A stretch of DNA of 43,788 bases from JANXQG01 sp037147235 (GTDB lineage Bacteria > Planctomycetota > Planctomycetia > Pirellulales > Thermoguttaceae). The translations under genes were made by a program, and so were the position numbers. Of the stretch, positions 1 to 7,640 are shown one piece after another; position 1 is the first letter of the stretch, and each line of letters starts with the position of its first letter. The notes under the pieces are model-generated. The model did no database searches, had not been told where the DNA came from, and saw only the letters and a list, made by a program, of their open reading frames with translations. The stretch spans positions 1-43,788 of the forward strand of contig JBAWVO010000013.1 of assembly GCA_037147235.1 (NCBI GenBank), read 5' to 3'.

Positions 1-7
1 TCATTAA

Positions 8-124
8 ACCATCAGGAGGCCAGAGTCAGTTTTAACAATACACGGGACATCCCCCAATAAGCTGGTGCGGTATTGGATGCCGGACATCCTGGCGTGGATC
101 GAAACCGAAAGCTCAAGGATATAG
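8..124 (+). pseudogene. C-terminal fragment resembling an AlpA/excisionase-type DNA-binding protein
   Basis: The frame is open from base 8 to a TAG at 122-124 and ends in a stretch containing VRYWMPDILAWIE. This resembles the end of small winged-helix excisionase/AlpA proteins, where a basic-aromatic strand precedes an acidic 'DILAWIE' helix. An in-frame stop lies at 5-7 and no convincing start codon follows it, so it looks like a remnant or a gene with a frame disruption. Its place inside the integrated element whose integrase is at 493-1710 fits an excisionase role, but the assignment rests on one short motif. Confidence 0.3.
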
Positions 125-137
125 GACGAGTTTAGGG

Positions 138-428
138 ATGGCATTTATTGAAGTCTTGTTTTGTGGCGCAGATTCTTTTGAGACTGCGCTTCTGGAGATT
201 GCAGCGGAGTGGGGCACTGAGCTTCATCATATTCAATTTCTGACTCGTTCTCCTGTAGTCGTGGTCACAGTTGATGAAGTTGAGTTTGTCTCAGAATTAG
301 CCACGCCAAAGACCACGATCACTCGCGAAGCAATCAGGAACACACGGTGTTTAGCCTACGGGGCCCCGAGCACGTTCGGGAGATTCTGTGGTCAGACTGT
401 GATATACATGCTGATGCTGAACTGCTAG
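138..428 (+). CDS. Hypothetical protein of the integrated element
   Basis: A 96-residue open frame whose ATG lies 13 bases after the stop of the preceding fragment. I recognise no domain. The first half is acidic with hydrophobic strands (an IEVLF start and a SPVVVVTVDEVEF strand) and could fold as a small alpha/beta domain. The last 25 residues look like run-on sequence, so the C-terminus may be shifted or truncated. The possible ribosome site (TTTAGGG just before ATG) is poor. It lies on the mobile-element side of the proposed attR at 2001-2030, so it is probably cargo. It could also be a non-gene; codon statistics would help decide. Confidence 0.35.
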   Translation: MAFIEVLFCGADSFETALLEIAAEWGTELHHIQFLTRSPVVVVTVDEVEFVSELATPKTTITREAIRNTRCLAYGAPSTFGRFCGQTVIYMLMLNC

Positions 429-440
429 CAGCCGCAGTAG

Positions 441-480
441 CCGCCGGATTTCATTTCGTACCGCCGGATTTCGTTTAGTA
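441..480. repeat. Tandem 20-bp direct repeat next to the integrase stop
   Basis: Two adjacent 20-bp units at 441-460 and 461-480 share CCGCCGGATTTC and end in GTA, with three differences. They sit 13 bases beyond the integrase stop codon. They could be recombinase or transcription-factor sites of the element; no function is shown. Confidence 0.6.
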
Positions 481-492
481 CCGGAGACTCAA

Positions 493-1710
493 TCATAGAA
501 AACCCCCTGCCGCTGGCTTGGCATCGTCGGCAGGCTCAACAGGCTTGCTGGCGGCCTCCAGGATCGCGGTAGTCGCGCGGTCAACCGACGCGCGAACTGG
601 ATCGAGCGTCAACCTCGCGTAGATTTCCGTGGTGCGCATTTGGGTATGCCCAAGGCTTTTGCCAATGACTTGCAGGGGAGTTCCCCCGAGGGCTTGCCAG
701 CTTCCGAGAGTGCGCCGCAGATCATGTATCCTGACGTTCTCCAACCCGGCCCGCTTCAGAATTCGTTTCCAAGCTGTTTTGGGTTCCGCCAAGTGGCCTG
801 TTTTTCCGCGTCCTGAAAAGACATATTGGTTGACGATTCCGGCCAACTTGCGCGCCAACAGGATGGCTACGGCCGCCGCCACAAGCGGCACGACGACGGG
901 AACACCCGACTTGGTTTCTGGGATTCGCCACAAGCCGCGTTCCAGGTCCACGTCCTGCCACCGCATCGAGAGGACATTCCCTCGCCTTGCACCACAGAGG
1001 AGCGCGATCTTAAAGAAGTCGCGAAAATCCGTGTTGGCCTCAGCATCCAGGGAGTTGAAGAGTTTCGGCAATTCTCCCGCCGAAAGGAATCGGTCGCGTT
1101 TTTCTTCCTTGAACAGGGTAACACCAAGAGCCGGATTGACACCGGCATAATCCCAGTCACGGATGGCCTTGCTGTAGATGGACTTTAGCAAAATGATTGC
1201 ACGGTTTGCCAAGTAACGCCCATTTTCTTCCCCCACCTTTGCGTGTAGGGCCAAAACGTCGCCCTTCTTGATGCTGGATAGCCGGCGTTCCGCCCACGGC
1301 TTTAGAAAGTGCGAATAGAGCCATTCGTCGCCTTTCCAGCTTTTCTTGTGGGGCTTTGCGTGGATTTCCAGCCAATAGGTCCACAGGCCGCCTACCGTTC
1401 TCTCGTAACGTGCTGCGCGTCGTTCAGCAGCCGGATCGCCACCAGAGGCCACCTCACCCGCTTTGACGTTGCAGGCGTTACGAGCTTGGTCCAGCGATAC
1501 TTGCGGGAACTTCCCCAGCGTATACCGCTGCGGACGACCCTTCACCTTGCCGTAGAAACTGAAAGTCTTTACCCCGCTTGGCGTGATTCGCAGGATCAAC
1601 CCGGATGTTCGCGTGTCATGGTAGACGGATCGGCCGGACGTTGGAACCGGCAGGGCCGCCAATTTGGTTTGGGTGAACGGAAATCGTTTTGCCTGAGTGT
1701 TCTCTGCCAT
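493..1710 (-). CDS. Tyrosine recombinase / phage-type integrase (P4-like, arm-binding N-terminus)
   Basis: A site-specific integrase that would cut and rejoin DNA at tRNA attachment sites. The N-terminal 90 or so residues match the arm-DNA-binding/DUF4102-type domain of P4-like integrases (SGLILRITPSGVKTF, then YTLGKFPQVSLDQAR). A SAM-like core-binding domain follows, then the catalytic domain. Its active-site set is visible: Arg in CGARRGNVLSMRW, Lys in the TKSG beta-hairpin, HDLRRT, the LGH motif, and the Tyr nucleophile in TTEIYARL. At about 405 residues it has the usual length and looks intact. I chose ATG at 1708-1710 because AAGGA lies 8 bases upstream; an in-frame TTG at 1734 has no such site. 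Directly upstream are phased repeats and a tRNA 3'-end fragment, as expected for the int end of an integrated element. Confidence 0.93.
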   Translation of the reverse strand: MAENTQAKRFPFTQTKLAALPVPTSGRSVYHDTRTSGLILRITPSGVKTFSFYGKVKGRPQRYTLGKFPQVSLDQARNACNVKAGEVASGGDPAAERRAARYERTVGGLWTYWLEIHAKPHKKSWKGDEWLYSHFLKPWAERRLSSIKKGDVLALHAKVGEENGRYLANRAIILLKSIYSKAIRDWDYAGVNPALGVTLFKEEKRDRFLSAGELPKLFNSLDAEANTDFRDFFKIALLCGARRGNVLSMRWQDVDLERGLWRIPETKSGVPVVVPLVAAAVAILLARKLAGIVNQYVFSGRGKTGHLAEPKTAWKRILKRAGLENVRIHDLRRTLGSWQALGGTPLQVIGKSLGHTQMRTTEIYARLTLDPVRASVDRATTAILEAASKPVEPADDAKPAAGGFL

Positions 1711-1748
1711 CGCCGCGATCCTTTTTTTGGGCAAAATATCATTCGTTT

Positions 1749-1880
1749 GCCGGGGCTACCCTGGGGCTACCGCTTCGCTGGTTTTTGCGGTAAATGTCCG
1801 CCATTTTTGCGGTAAATGTCCGCGCGCCGGGGCTACCCTGGGGCTACCGCCGCGCGCCGGGGCTACCCTGGGGCTACCGC
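1749..1880. repeat. Phased direct repeats upstream of the integrase (probable arm-type sites)
   Basis: Three identical 25-bp units lie at 1749-1773, 1826-1850 and 1856-1880. Each contains two copies of GGGGCTACC spaced 11 bp apart, one helical turn. An inverted copy, GGTAGCCCC, lies at 1899-1907. Between units one and two are two identical 20-bp copies of TTTTTGCGGTAAATGTCCGC at 1782-1801 and 1804-1823. The layout fits multiple binding sites for the integrase N-terminal domain, an excisionase or a repressor. Which protein binds is inference. Confidence 0.75.
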
Positions 1881-2000
1881 AAAAAGCAATTATAACGGTA
1901 GCCCCATCAATCGTAATCATAACATAACATGCTACGGTGTCAATGGATACGACTTCAAAGAATCAAAAGGCAATCGCAAGCCCTCTGAATGGCATTCAAA

Positions 2001-2030
2001 AGGTCGCAGGTTCGATCCCTGTATCATCCA
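2001..2030 (+). other. tRNA 3'-end fragment, probable attR of the integrated element
   Basis: The bases contain a T-arm (a 5-bp stem around GGTTCGATCC) followed by a 7-nt acceptor 3' strand ATCATCC and the discriminator A at about 2029. The matching 5' acceptor strand (GGATGAT) and the D and anticodon arms are absent upstream, so this is not a complete tRNA gene. P4-type integrases use tRNA 3' ends and leave such a duplicate at one boundary. The intact tRNA should lie beyond the left edge of the window, with the element between the two. Confidence 0.6.
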
Positions 2031-2033
2031 CTC

Positions 2034-2070
2034 CACAACCCCTTGTAAATCAAGGGGTTGTGTCGTTTCT
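2034..2070 (+). terminator. Hairpin terminator after the tRNA fragment
   Basis: A perfect 11-bp stem (2034-2044 with 2052-2062) and a 7-nt loop are followed by TCGTTTCTT on the plus strand. It sits 4 bases after the tRNA discriminator base, as a terminator does behind a tRNA gene. It probably belonged to the tRNA before the element inserted. It may also stop transcription arriving from the GH106-like gene on the other strand. Confidence 0.65.
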
Positions 2071-2084
2071 TGGGTGGTAACAAG

Positions 2085-5000
2085 TCACTCGTGTCGGCCT
2101 TGCACCACAATCCGCACCGGCCCCAGCAACCCGGAAGGGGGTAGCTCGGTTTCATTCATTTCATGCCAGCCCCAACTGCCCATTGGGTAGATCGCCGGGT
2201 TGGCGGCACCGAGGCGGGGTTGCAGGTCGGCTGGAACGTCCGGCGGCTCCTTCAGGCCACTCACGTAGTTGATGAGCGTATTCGTAACGTGAACTGTCAG
2301 TCGGTTTTTTCCGGCATGGATCGCGTGGGTAACGTCGAGCCGATAGGGCACCATCCAGGTCACGCCGACCGGTTCGGCGTTGAGTTCGACTTCCGCGATA
2401 TTGCCGACTCGGCCCAGGTCAAGCAGTACGCGCGCGTCCTTGGCCGGTCGTTCGGCGGGTAGTGTGAATTCGATTTCATAGCGACCGGTGCCGGAGAAAT
2501 GGCGAGTCCGCGGCGAGTCGGTCCAGGATGCCAAGGAATCGGGAGTGGCTTCCAAGGTCTCGAAACCATGCCCCGTGAGCTTCATCCGCCAGGTGCCGGT
2601 GATGGGAAAGGTCTCGGGCGTTGGCCGCTTGAGTCTGTTTGCGACGACCGGTTGTGCCAAGGGAACGCTGCCGGGGACGAAGACGAAGAATGCCGACTCC
2701 CACGGCTCAAACTCCACGCCAAGGGTTGTACCGCCGGCGTCTGCGCGGTAGTCAACTACCGGCGAGGTTAGGCCGTTGACGGCGTTCCAACGTTGCGGCG
2801 TCTTGCCGGTAACGCGGAAAGTGACTTCCGTGACGACCGGATTCGGCTGGATATTGCAAACGAAGTAGACATCCACGTCGTCGATCCGCTTGTGGATGAA
2901 TGTCAGGCCATCGCTTTGCACGCCGCCGGTCAGGGCAAAGTCGGGCGGCGCAAGTTGCTTGAGCAGGCCAAGCAATTGCCGCTGGGGATCGTCAAGCGGC
3001 GGCGTTGGCTTACAAGGTTGCCGGCCCGGATTGAAGACGGCAGAACCGATCTTGTATTCCGGCAAGAAGATCCCGCTGTGAGGCTTTGCCTCACCCGAAC
3101 CGAACAAACGGCCTGCAATCTGCTGTAACTCGCGATCGTTTGCTTCATGGTTCTGAAGTCCGGCGGCGGTCTGCGGCAATTGGTCGAGCGCCACGACCGT
3201 GCCGCCGGCGCGTGCAAGGTCTCCGATGGCTCGCATTGTTTCAATCGGCACGACGGTCGTACCGGGCAAGATCAACATGCGATAGGCAAGGCCGTTGATT
3301 TCGATCCGCCCGTTACGGAACGCGGCGCGATGCTGCAAAAGATCGTCGTTGACAATGTCGAAGTCATAGCCGTTGGCCACAAGCGTTTTGGCAAGATTGC
3401 CGTAGGGCATCACGCGCCGTGTGCTTCCCCAGATGGCTCGCTTGCTCCATGCGGTTGCCTGGGGCGAGTAAATGAGCACATCGGCCACCGGTTGGCCTTG
3501 CCGCAGCAGGAAACAGCATCGCGCCACGTAGTTCGCCACATGATGATAGTATTTCCACCAGGTATTCCAGTGGCTGATGCGATTCGCCCAGGGAAAATCG
3601 CGGCTGGGGGCCACATAAAGCTCGGGTGAGGCAAAATAGCCGTGATTGTAGATCTGCGTGATGCCGTCGCGCAAGAATGCGTCGGTGGCGATTTTGAGAT
3701 CCTGTAAATCGGTGCGGTAGCGCGCGGGGTGAATAAAGGTGTAGGCCTCGGCCGACACGAAGTCTCGTCCATAAAATCGAGCGCCGGAAACCGTCGCCTT
3801 ACGCGGGTCGGCCACCGGCTCGAAGCGGCAGGTGGTGACTTCGGTCTCTGGCCGAGCCGTCGCCCCAGCCCCTTGAACCAGCTCTTGGGTGAACCGATAG
3901 TGCGGCTGAATCCGCGCCTGGACATGGTGGGCATCGCACCAATCGTTGAATGTCTTGAAAACAGATTTCAATCCGAGGCGGTGTAGATAGGCACCGAGGT
4001 CGTAGCGAACACGCGACGTCAACGGGCCAATGTCGCACCAGAGTGCCGGCAAGTATTTGGTAAGATCGTAGCCGGTGGATGTCTTGAAGCCCGCCAGCGT
4101 GTCGGTGCTCCAAATCAGCGAACCGATTAGCGGATGAACCTCAAAGCTATCGCAGAAGAAGGAATCGACGGTCGAGCCGAACTCATCGCCGACGGTCTTC
4201 TGCAAAACACCGCCCAGATGTTCGCAGTAACGCTGCACCGCTCCGGGATTGAGGTGGTCGATGATCATCGGCCGCGGCTGGAAGCTCTGTGCCGAACATT
4301 CCTGCCCGGTGTACTCCAGCCAAAAGGCCATCAGCCGCCAGCGGCCAGGTGGCACGTCCCACGCGAGTACACCGGTCGCCGCCTTAAGTACCTGACCAAC
4401 ATGAACTTCGTGTTTTTGTGGTGCGGCCGTCCCGGCTGCACACGCAGGCGAGACGCATGCACCACAAGTTGTTTTCAGCCGACCCGTGAGTACCGTCAGC
4501 GAATCGGGGTCGATTTGATCCTTTCCGACGATCCGGCCAGCGACCACGGCAACGATTTTGCCCGGCGGATCGGAAGCCTTCAATTCTGGATGTTTGCCGA
4601 TGCGACATTCAGGCAGCGGTAAGGCGGCATCAAAATGGGTTCCACCATTCAACTCGGTGCTGCCCATGCAGAGCACCTTGCTCTGATCTTCTTTGGGAAC
4701 CCACGATCCGCCAAATCCCCAACCGGGACTGAAGGTGATGGCAGCCTCCATGTCCAACCGCTTTGCCTCACGGACGGCATGTTTCACAAGACCGAGAAAC
4801 TCGGGCGTAAGGTACTCGACGTTCCCCTTCTCGTACACCTTCCATGCGCTCATGATTTCGACGCCGCCGATCCCCTGCCCGGCCATCTGTTCGAGCTGCC
4901 AGGTAATGTTGGCCTTGGTCAGCGCGTTCCCCGGCCACCACCAGCGGGTATGCGGCTTATAGGTTCGTGCCGGCTTATCCCAGCCCGCCTTCAGGTGCTG

Positions 5001-5180
5001 TAGCGTGATATTATCGCCGGCCGATGTTGTGGCCGCGAAAAGGAGATGGAACAAGAATAGTAGCAGGCACACTCCGTGTGCCGTCCGCCAGAAGCCTCTG
5101 GCTTCGGAAAAAAAACCTGTGGCTGTGGGGCGGACGGCACACGGAGTGTGCCTGCTACTTTTTCGGCCGGCAATGCGCAT
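2085..5180 (-). CDS. Secreted GH106-like glycoside hydrolase (putative alpha-L-rhamnosidase)
   Basis: A large exported enzyme of about 1031 residues. The mature N-terminus carries RWWWPGNALT followed by a helix and GIGGVEI, the signature opening of GH106 rhamnosidase-like TIM barrels. The C-terminal 150 residues form a jelly-roll sugar-binding-like domain (GTGRYEIEFTLP, later VGVTWMVPYRLDV). The ATG at 5178-5180 is chosen because an AGGCGG-like site precedes it and it lies 13 bases after the GH2 stop, giving an operon-like spacing; an earlier in-frame start would lie inside the GH2 gene. The hydrophobic signal core FLFHLLFAATTSAG is separated from the start by a 101-bp palindromic repeat read in frame (5059-5159). 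A second repeat (4415-4467) is read in frame in the mature protein. Substrate is inferred from family only. Confidence 0.8.
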   Translation of the reverse strand: MRIAGRKSSRHTPCAVRPTATGFFSEARGFWRTAHGVCLLLFLFHLLFAATTSAGDNITLQHLKAGWDKPARTYKPHTRWWWPGNALTKANITWQLEQMAGQGIGGVEIMSAWKVYEKGNVEYLTPEFLGLVKHAVREAKRLDMEAAITFSPGWGFGGSWVPKEDQSKVLCMGSTELNGGTHFDAALPLPECRIGKHPELKASDPPGKIVAVVAGRIVGKDQIDPDSLTVLTGRLKTTCGACVSPACAAGTAAPQKHEVHVGQVLKAATGVLAWDVPPGRWRLMAFWLEYTGQECSAQSFQPRPMIIDHLNPGAVQRYCEHLGGVLQKTVGDEFGSTVDSFFCDSFEVHPLIGSLIWSTDTLAGFKTSTGYDLTKYLPALWCDIGPLTSRVRYDLGAYLHRLGLKSVFKTFNDWCDAHHVQARIQPHYRFTQELVQGAGATARPETEVTTCRFEPVADPRKATVSGARFYGRDFVSAEAYTFIHPARYRTDLQDLKIATDAFLRDGITQIYNHGYFASPELYVAPSRDFPWANRISHWNTWWKYYHHVANYVARCCFLLRQGQPVADVLIYSPQATAWSKRAIWGSTRRVMPYGNLAKTLVANGYDFDIVNDDLLQHRAAFRNGRIEINGLAYRMLILPGTTVVPIETMRAIGDLARAGGTVVALDQLPQTAAGLQNHEANDRELQQIAGRLFGSGEAKPHSGIFLPEYKIGSAVFNPGRQPCKPTPPLDDPQRQLLGLLKQLAPPDFALTGGVQSDGLTFIHKRIDDVDVYFVCNIQPNPVVTEVTFRVTGKTPQRWNAVNGLTSPVVDYRADAGGTTLGVEFEPWESAFFVFVPGSVPLAQPVVANRLKRPTPETFPITGTWRMKLTGHGFETLEATPDSLASWTDSPRTRHFSGTGRYEIEFTLPAERPAKDARVLLDLGRVGNIAEVELNAEPVGVTWMVPYRLDVTHAIHAGKNRLTVHVTNTLINYVSGLKEPPDVPADLQPRLGAANPAIYPMGSWGWHEMNETELPPSGLLGPVRIVVQGRHE
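4415..4467. repeat. Family D palindrome read in frame inside the GH106-like gene
   Basis: Imperfect inverted repeat with left arm 4415-4439 and right arm 4444-4467, related to GTGCGGGCGTCTCGCCTGC found at 18542-18650, 20873-20979 and 24508-24531. It is translated as part of the mature enzyme, giving a cysteine-rich insert (TTCGACVSPACAAGTAAPQK) between two ordinary stretches. Confidence 0.75.
5059..5159. repeat. Family A palindromic element, full copy, in frame in a signal-peptide region
   Basis: Perfect 31-bp inverted repeats (5059-5089 and 5129-5159) beginning AGTAGCAGGCACACTCCGTG flank a 39-bp centre. The centre has its own small hairpin (AGAAGCC/GGCTTC). A near copy in the opposite orientation lies at 23347-23451, and single arms lie at 29245-29275 and 33884-33914. 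Here it is translated between the start and the hydrophobic core of the GH106-like signal peptide. Confidence 0.92.
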
Positions 5181-5193
5181 CGTTCCGCCTATT

Positions 5194-7620
5194 CTATCGC
5201 GTGGCGGAGGGGCCGGCGATGATCGACACCGGCTCCGATCCGAGACCTTCTGCCTTTGCATTCAGGCGGATCTCGCCCGGCGTGCGAGCCGCCTTGACCA
5301 CTACTAGACAGAGACCGTGAAATGCCTTGTGCTTCACGCCTTGGAACGGCTCGTGATTCGTCGGGTCGCCGTTGTCCAAGCCGGCGATCAGGCCCGGCCC
5401 ATCGAGGCCGAAGACAATCTCATTGCTGGCGTTGGGGCAGAGGTTGCCGTCCTTGTCGACGATACGGACCTCGACGAAGGAGAGATCGTCGCCATCGGCC
5501 GCAATTTGCTTGCGATCCGGACGAACGATAAGCCGCGCAGGCTCGCCCGCCGTACGCACTTCTTCGACGATCGTCTGTCTGCCCTTGGTGCCGACGGCCT
5601 TCAACCGGCCCGGCTCGTAGCGCACCTTCCATTCCAGATGCAATTGTTTGCTATTCTTGAAATCCTTGCTGCCTAGCGATTTGCCATTAAGGAACAGCTC
5701 GACCGATTCGGCGTTTGTGAAGCACCACACGGGGATCTCTTTGCCCTCAAAACCCTTCCAGTTCCAGTGGGGCAGCAAGTGAACCACCGGCTTGTCGGTC
5801 CATTGGCTCTGGTAGAGGTAGTAGCGGTCTTTGGGAAAGCCGGCGAGATCGATAATGCCGAAGTAGGAACTCCGCGAGGGCCAGTGATAGGGCGTCGGCT
5901 CGCCGAGGTAGTCGAAGCCGGTCCAGACAAATTCGCCCGCGACCCAAGGCGAGTTCTTCAGCGTCAACAGGCTGTCCTCGCCAGAGCAACCCCAGAAGGG
6001 GCGGTCGATGTCGTAAGAGACGCACTGGTTGTTGGCGCGCCCCTGGATTTCAACCTGACCGTCCGGCTTGATCGCCAGGCCATATTCGCCGCGCGAACTG
6101 AGTGCCGAGGCGGTTTCGGCGGCGACCAGCAGGCGGCCCCGTTGCCCTTGGTAATTTTCGGTGAAATAGTTGATGCCCACCACGTCCAATGCCTTGAGGA
6201 ATCCGTTGTTGGCCGCCGAGCCAATTTTATTGCAGCCCGAAGTCACCAACCGCGTTGGATCTTCGCGACGGCAGAAGTCCGCCAGCCGCTTGGCCATCGT
6301 GCCGCCCTGAGGCGCAGCCTGTTCTTTGATCTCATTACCAATGCTCCATAAGATCACGCACGGGTGGTTGCGGTCGCGGCGGATCATGCTCACCAGATCT
6401 CGCTCGCTCCATTCCGTAAAGAACCGCTTGTAACCATACTTCATCCCCGACTTGGGAATGATCCATTCATCAAATATCTCGTCCATGACGAGCATACCCA
6501 TCCGGTCGCAAAGTTCCAGCAGTTCCGGTGCCGGCGGGTTGTGGCTGGTGCGAATAGCGTTGCACCCCATGGCCTTGAGAATCTCGATTTGCCGCTCGAT
6601 CCCGCGACGGTGGACGGTTGCTCCCAGGCAACCTAGATCGTGATGGTTGCAGACGCCTTTGATTTGCACACGCTTGCCGTTAAGAAAGAAACCTTTGTCG
6701 GCCGTGAACTCGATCGTGCGGATGCCGAAGGGTGTTTCGTAGCGATCAACCAGACGCTCGCCGATGCGAACTTCGGAAACGACCTGATACCGATACGGAT
6801 CCTCGATTGACCAGCGTTTTGGGGTCGCGATCATGAGTCCCTGATCAAATTCATGACTGCCCCCGGCGGCAATCTGCTGGAGCGTCTGGTGTTCAGCGAC
6901 TTTCTTCCCGTCGGCATCGAGAACCGCCGTGGTCAGGCTTGTTTCGACCGCGGCCCCGCTCTCGTTCCGCACCTGCGTCCGAACGCGAACCGTCGCTGTG
7001 GTATCGGCTATTTCCGGCGTTGTGACGTAGGTTCCCCACGGTGCAATATACACCGTATCGGTGATCACCAGCCGAACATGGCGGTAGATGCCGGCCCCTG
7101 AATACCAACGCGAGCAGGGTTGTTGCACATTCACTCGCACGGCCAATATATTGTCGCCCGGCTTCAGGTGCGGCGTCAGATCGTACTGGAAGCTGGTGTA
7201 GCCGTAGGGCTGCTTGCCCAAGTGCTTCCCGTTCAGCCAGACGTCGCTGTCCATGTAGACGCCGTCAAACTGCACGCTCACTCGCTTGCCCGCAGCCCCT
7301 TCAGGCAGAGTGAAGGTCTTGCGGTACCAGCCGATGCCGCCGTTGAGCGCGCCTGCGCCCGTGCCGCCTGGGCTTTTGCGATCGAACGGCCCCTCCATCG
7401 TTGTGGGATCGGCACCGGGCGGGCCTTCAATGCTGAAGTCGTGAGGAACATCCAGCATCCGCCAATCGGCGTCGGGGGTCTGCGGCTTTTCCGCCTCCGC
7501 CACCTCCCCTAGATGAAATCGCCAGCCTTGGTCCAGCGAGAGTACCTGACGGCCATCAGCCGCCGAGACAATGAGAGCCACGCAGCAGAAAATCATTCCG
7601 AAAACGGTTCGAGTTCGCAT
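5194..7620 (-). CDS. Secreted GH2 beta-galactosidase-like enzyme
   Basis: Exported glycoside hydrolase family 2 enzyme of about 808 residues. After a signal peptide (MRTRTVFGMIFCCVALIVSA) comes the sugar-binding domain (GWRFHLG, VPHDF, GGIGWYRKTF, FDGVYMDSDVWLNG), an immunoglobulin-like domain, then the TIM barrel. The acid/base Glu is in WSIGNEIKEQ near residue 430; the nucleophile Glu is probably in GEFVWTGFDYLGEP near residue 563. The C-terminal part matches the DUF4982/GH2 C-terminal modules of Bacteroidetes and planctomycete beta-galactosidases. The ATG at 7618-7620 has GGGGA 9 bases upstream and clears the preceding gene by 20 bp. The family also includes glucuronidases, so galactose specificity is an inference. 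Confidence 0.9.
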   Translation of the reverse strand: MRTRTVFGMIFCCVALIVSAADGRQVLSLDQGWRFHLGEVAEAEKPQTPDADWRMLDVPHDFSIEGPPGADPTTMEGPFDRKSPGGTGAGALNGGIGWYRKTFTLPEGAAGKRVSVQFDGVYMDSDVWLNGKHLGKQPYGYTSFQYDLTPHLKPGDNILAVRVNVQQPCSRWYSGAGIYRHVRLVITDTVYIAPWGTYVTTPEIADTTATVRVRTQVRNESGAAVETSLTTAVLDADGKKVAEHQTLQQIAAGGSHEFDQGLMIATPKRWSIEDPYRYQVVSEVRIGERLVDRYETPFGIRTIEFTADKGFFLNGKRVQIKGVCNHHDLGCLGATVHRRGIERQIEILKAMGCNAIRTSHNPPAPELLELCDRMGMLVMDEIFDEWIIPKSGMKYGYKRFFTEWSERDLVSMIRRDRNHPCVILWSIGNEIKEQAAPQGGTMAKRLADFCRREDPTRLVTSGCNKIGSAANNGFLKALDVVGINYFTENYQGQRGRLLVAAETASALSSRGEYGLAIKPDGQVEIQGRANNQCVSYDIDRPFWGCSGEDSLLTLKNSPWVAGEFVWTGFDYLGEPTPYHWPSRSSYFGIIDLAGFPKDRYYLYQSQWTDKPVVHLLPHWNWKGFEGKEIPVWCFTNAESVELFLNGKSLGSKDFKNSKQLHLEWKVRYEPGRLKAVGTKGRQTIVEEVRTAGEPARLIVRPDRKQIAADGDDLSFVEVRIVDKDGNLCPNASNEIVFGLDGPGLIAGLDNGDPTNHEPFQGVKHKAFHGLCLVVVKAARTPGEIRLNAKAEGLGSEPVSIIAGPSATR

Positions 7621-7640
7621 GAAGATCATTCCCCAAAAGG

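Noticed and set aside
1749..1880. CRISPR array
   Set aside because: Only three units with unequal spacing and no spacer-like unique sequences of constant size; repeats are internally duplicated. No cas genes.
1981..2030. Complete tRNA gene
   Set aside because: Only the T-arm and 3' acceptor strand are present; no matching 5' acceptor strand, D-arm or anticodon arm can be found upstream.
5005..5307. Plus-strand open frame of 100 residues
   Set aside because: It is antisense to the GH106-like and GH2 genes and consists mainly of the translated family A palindrome.
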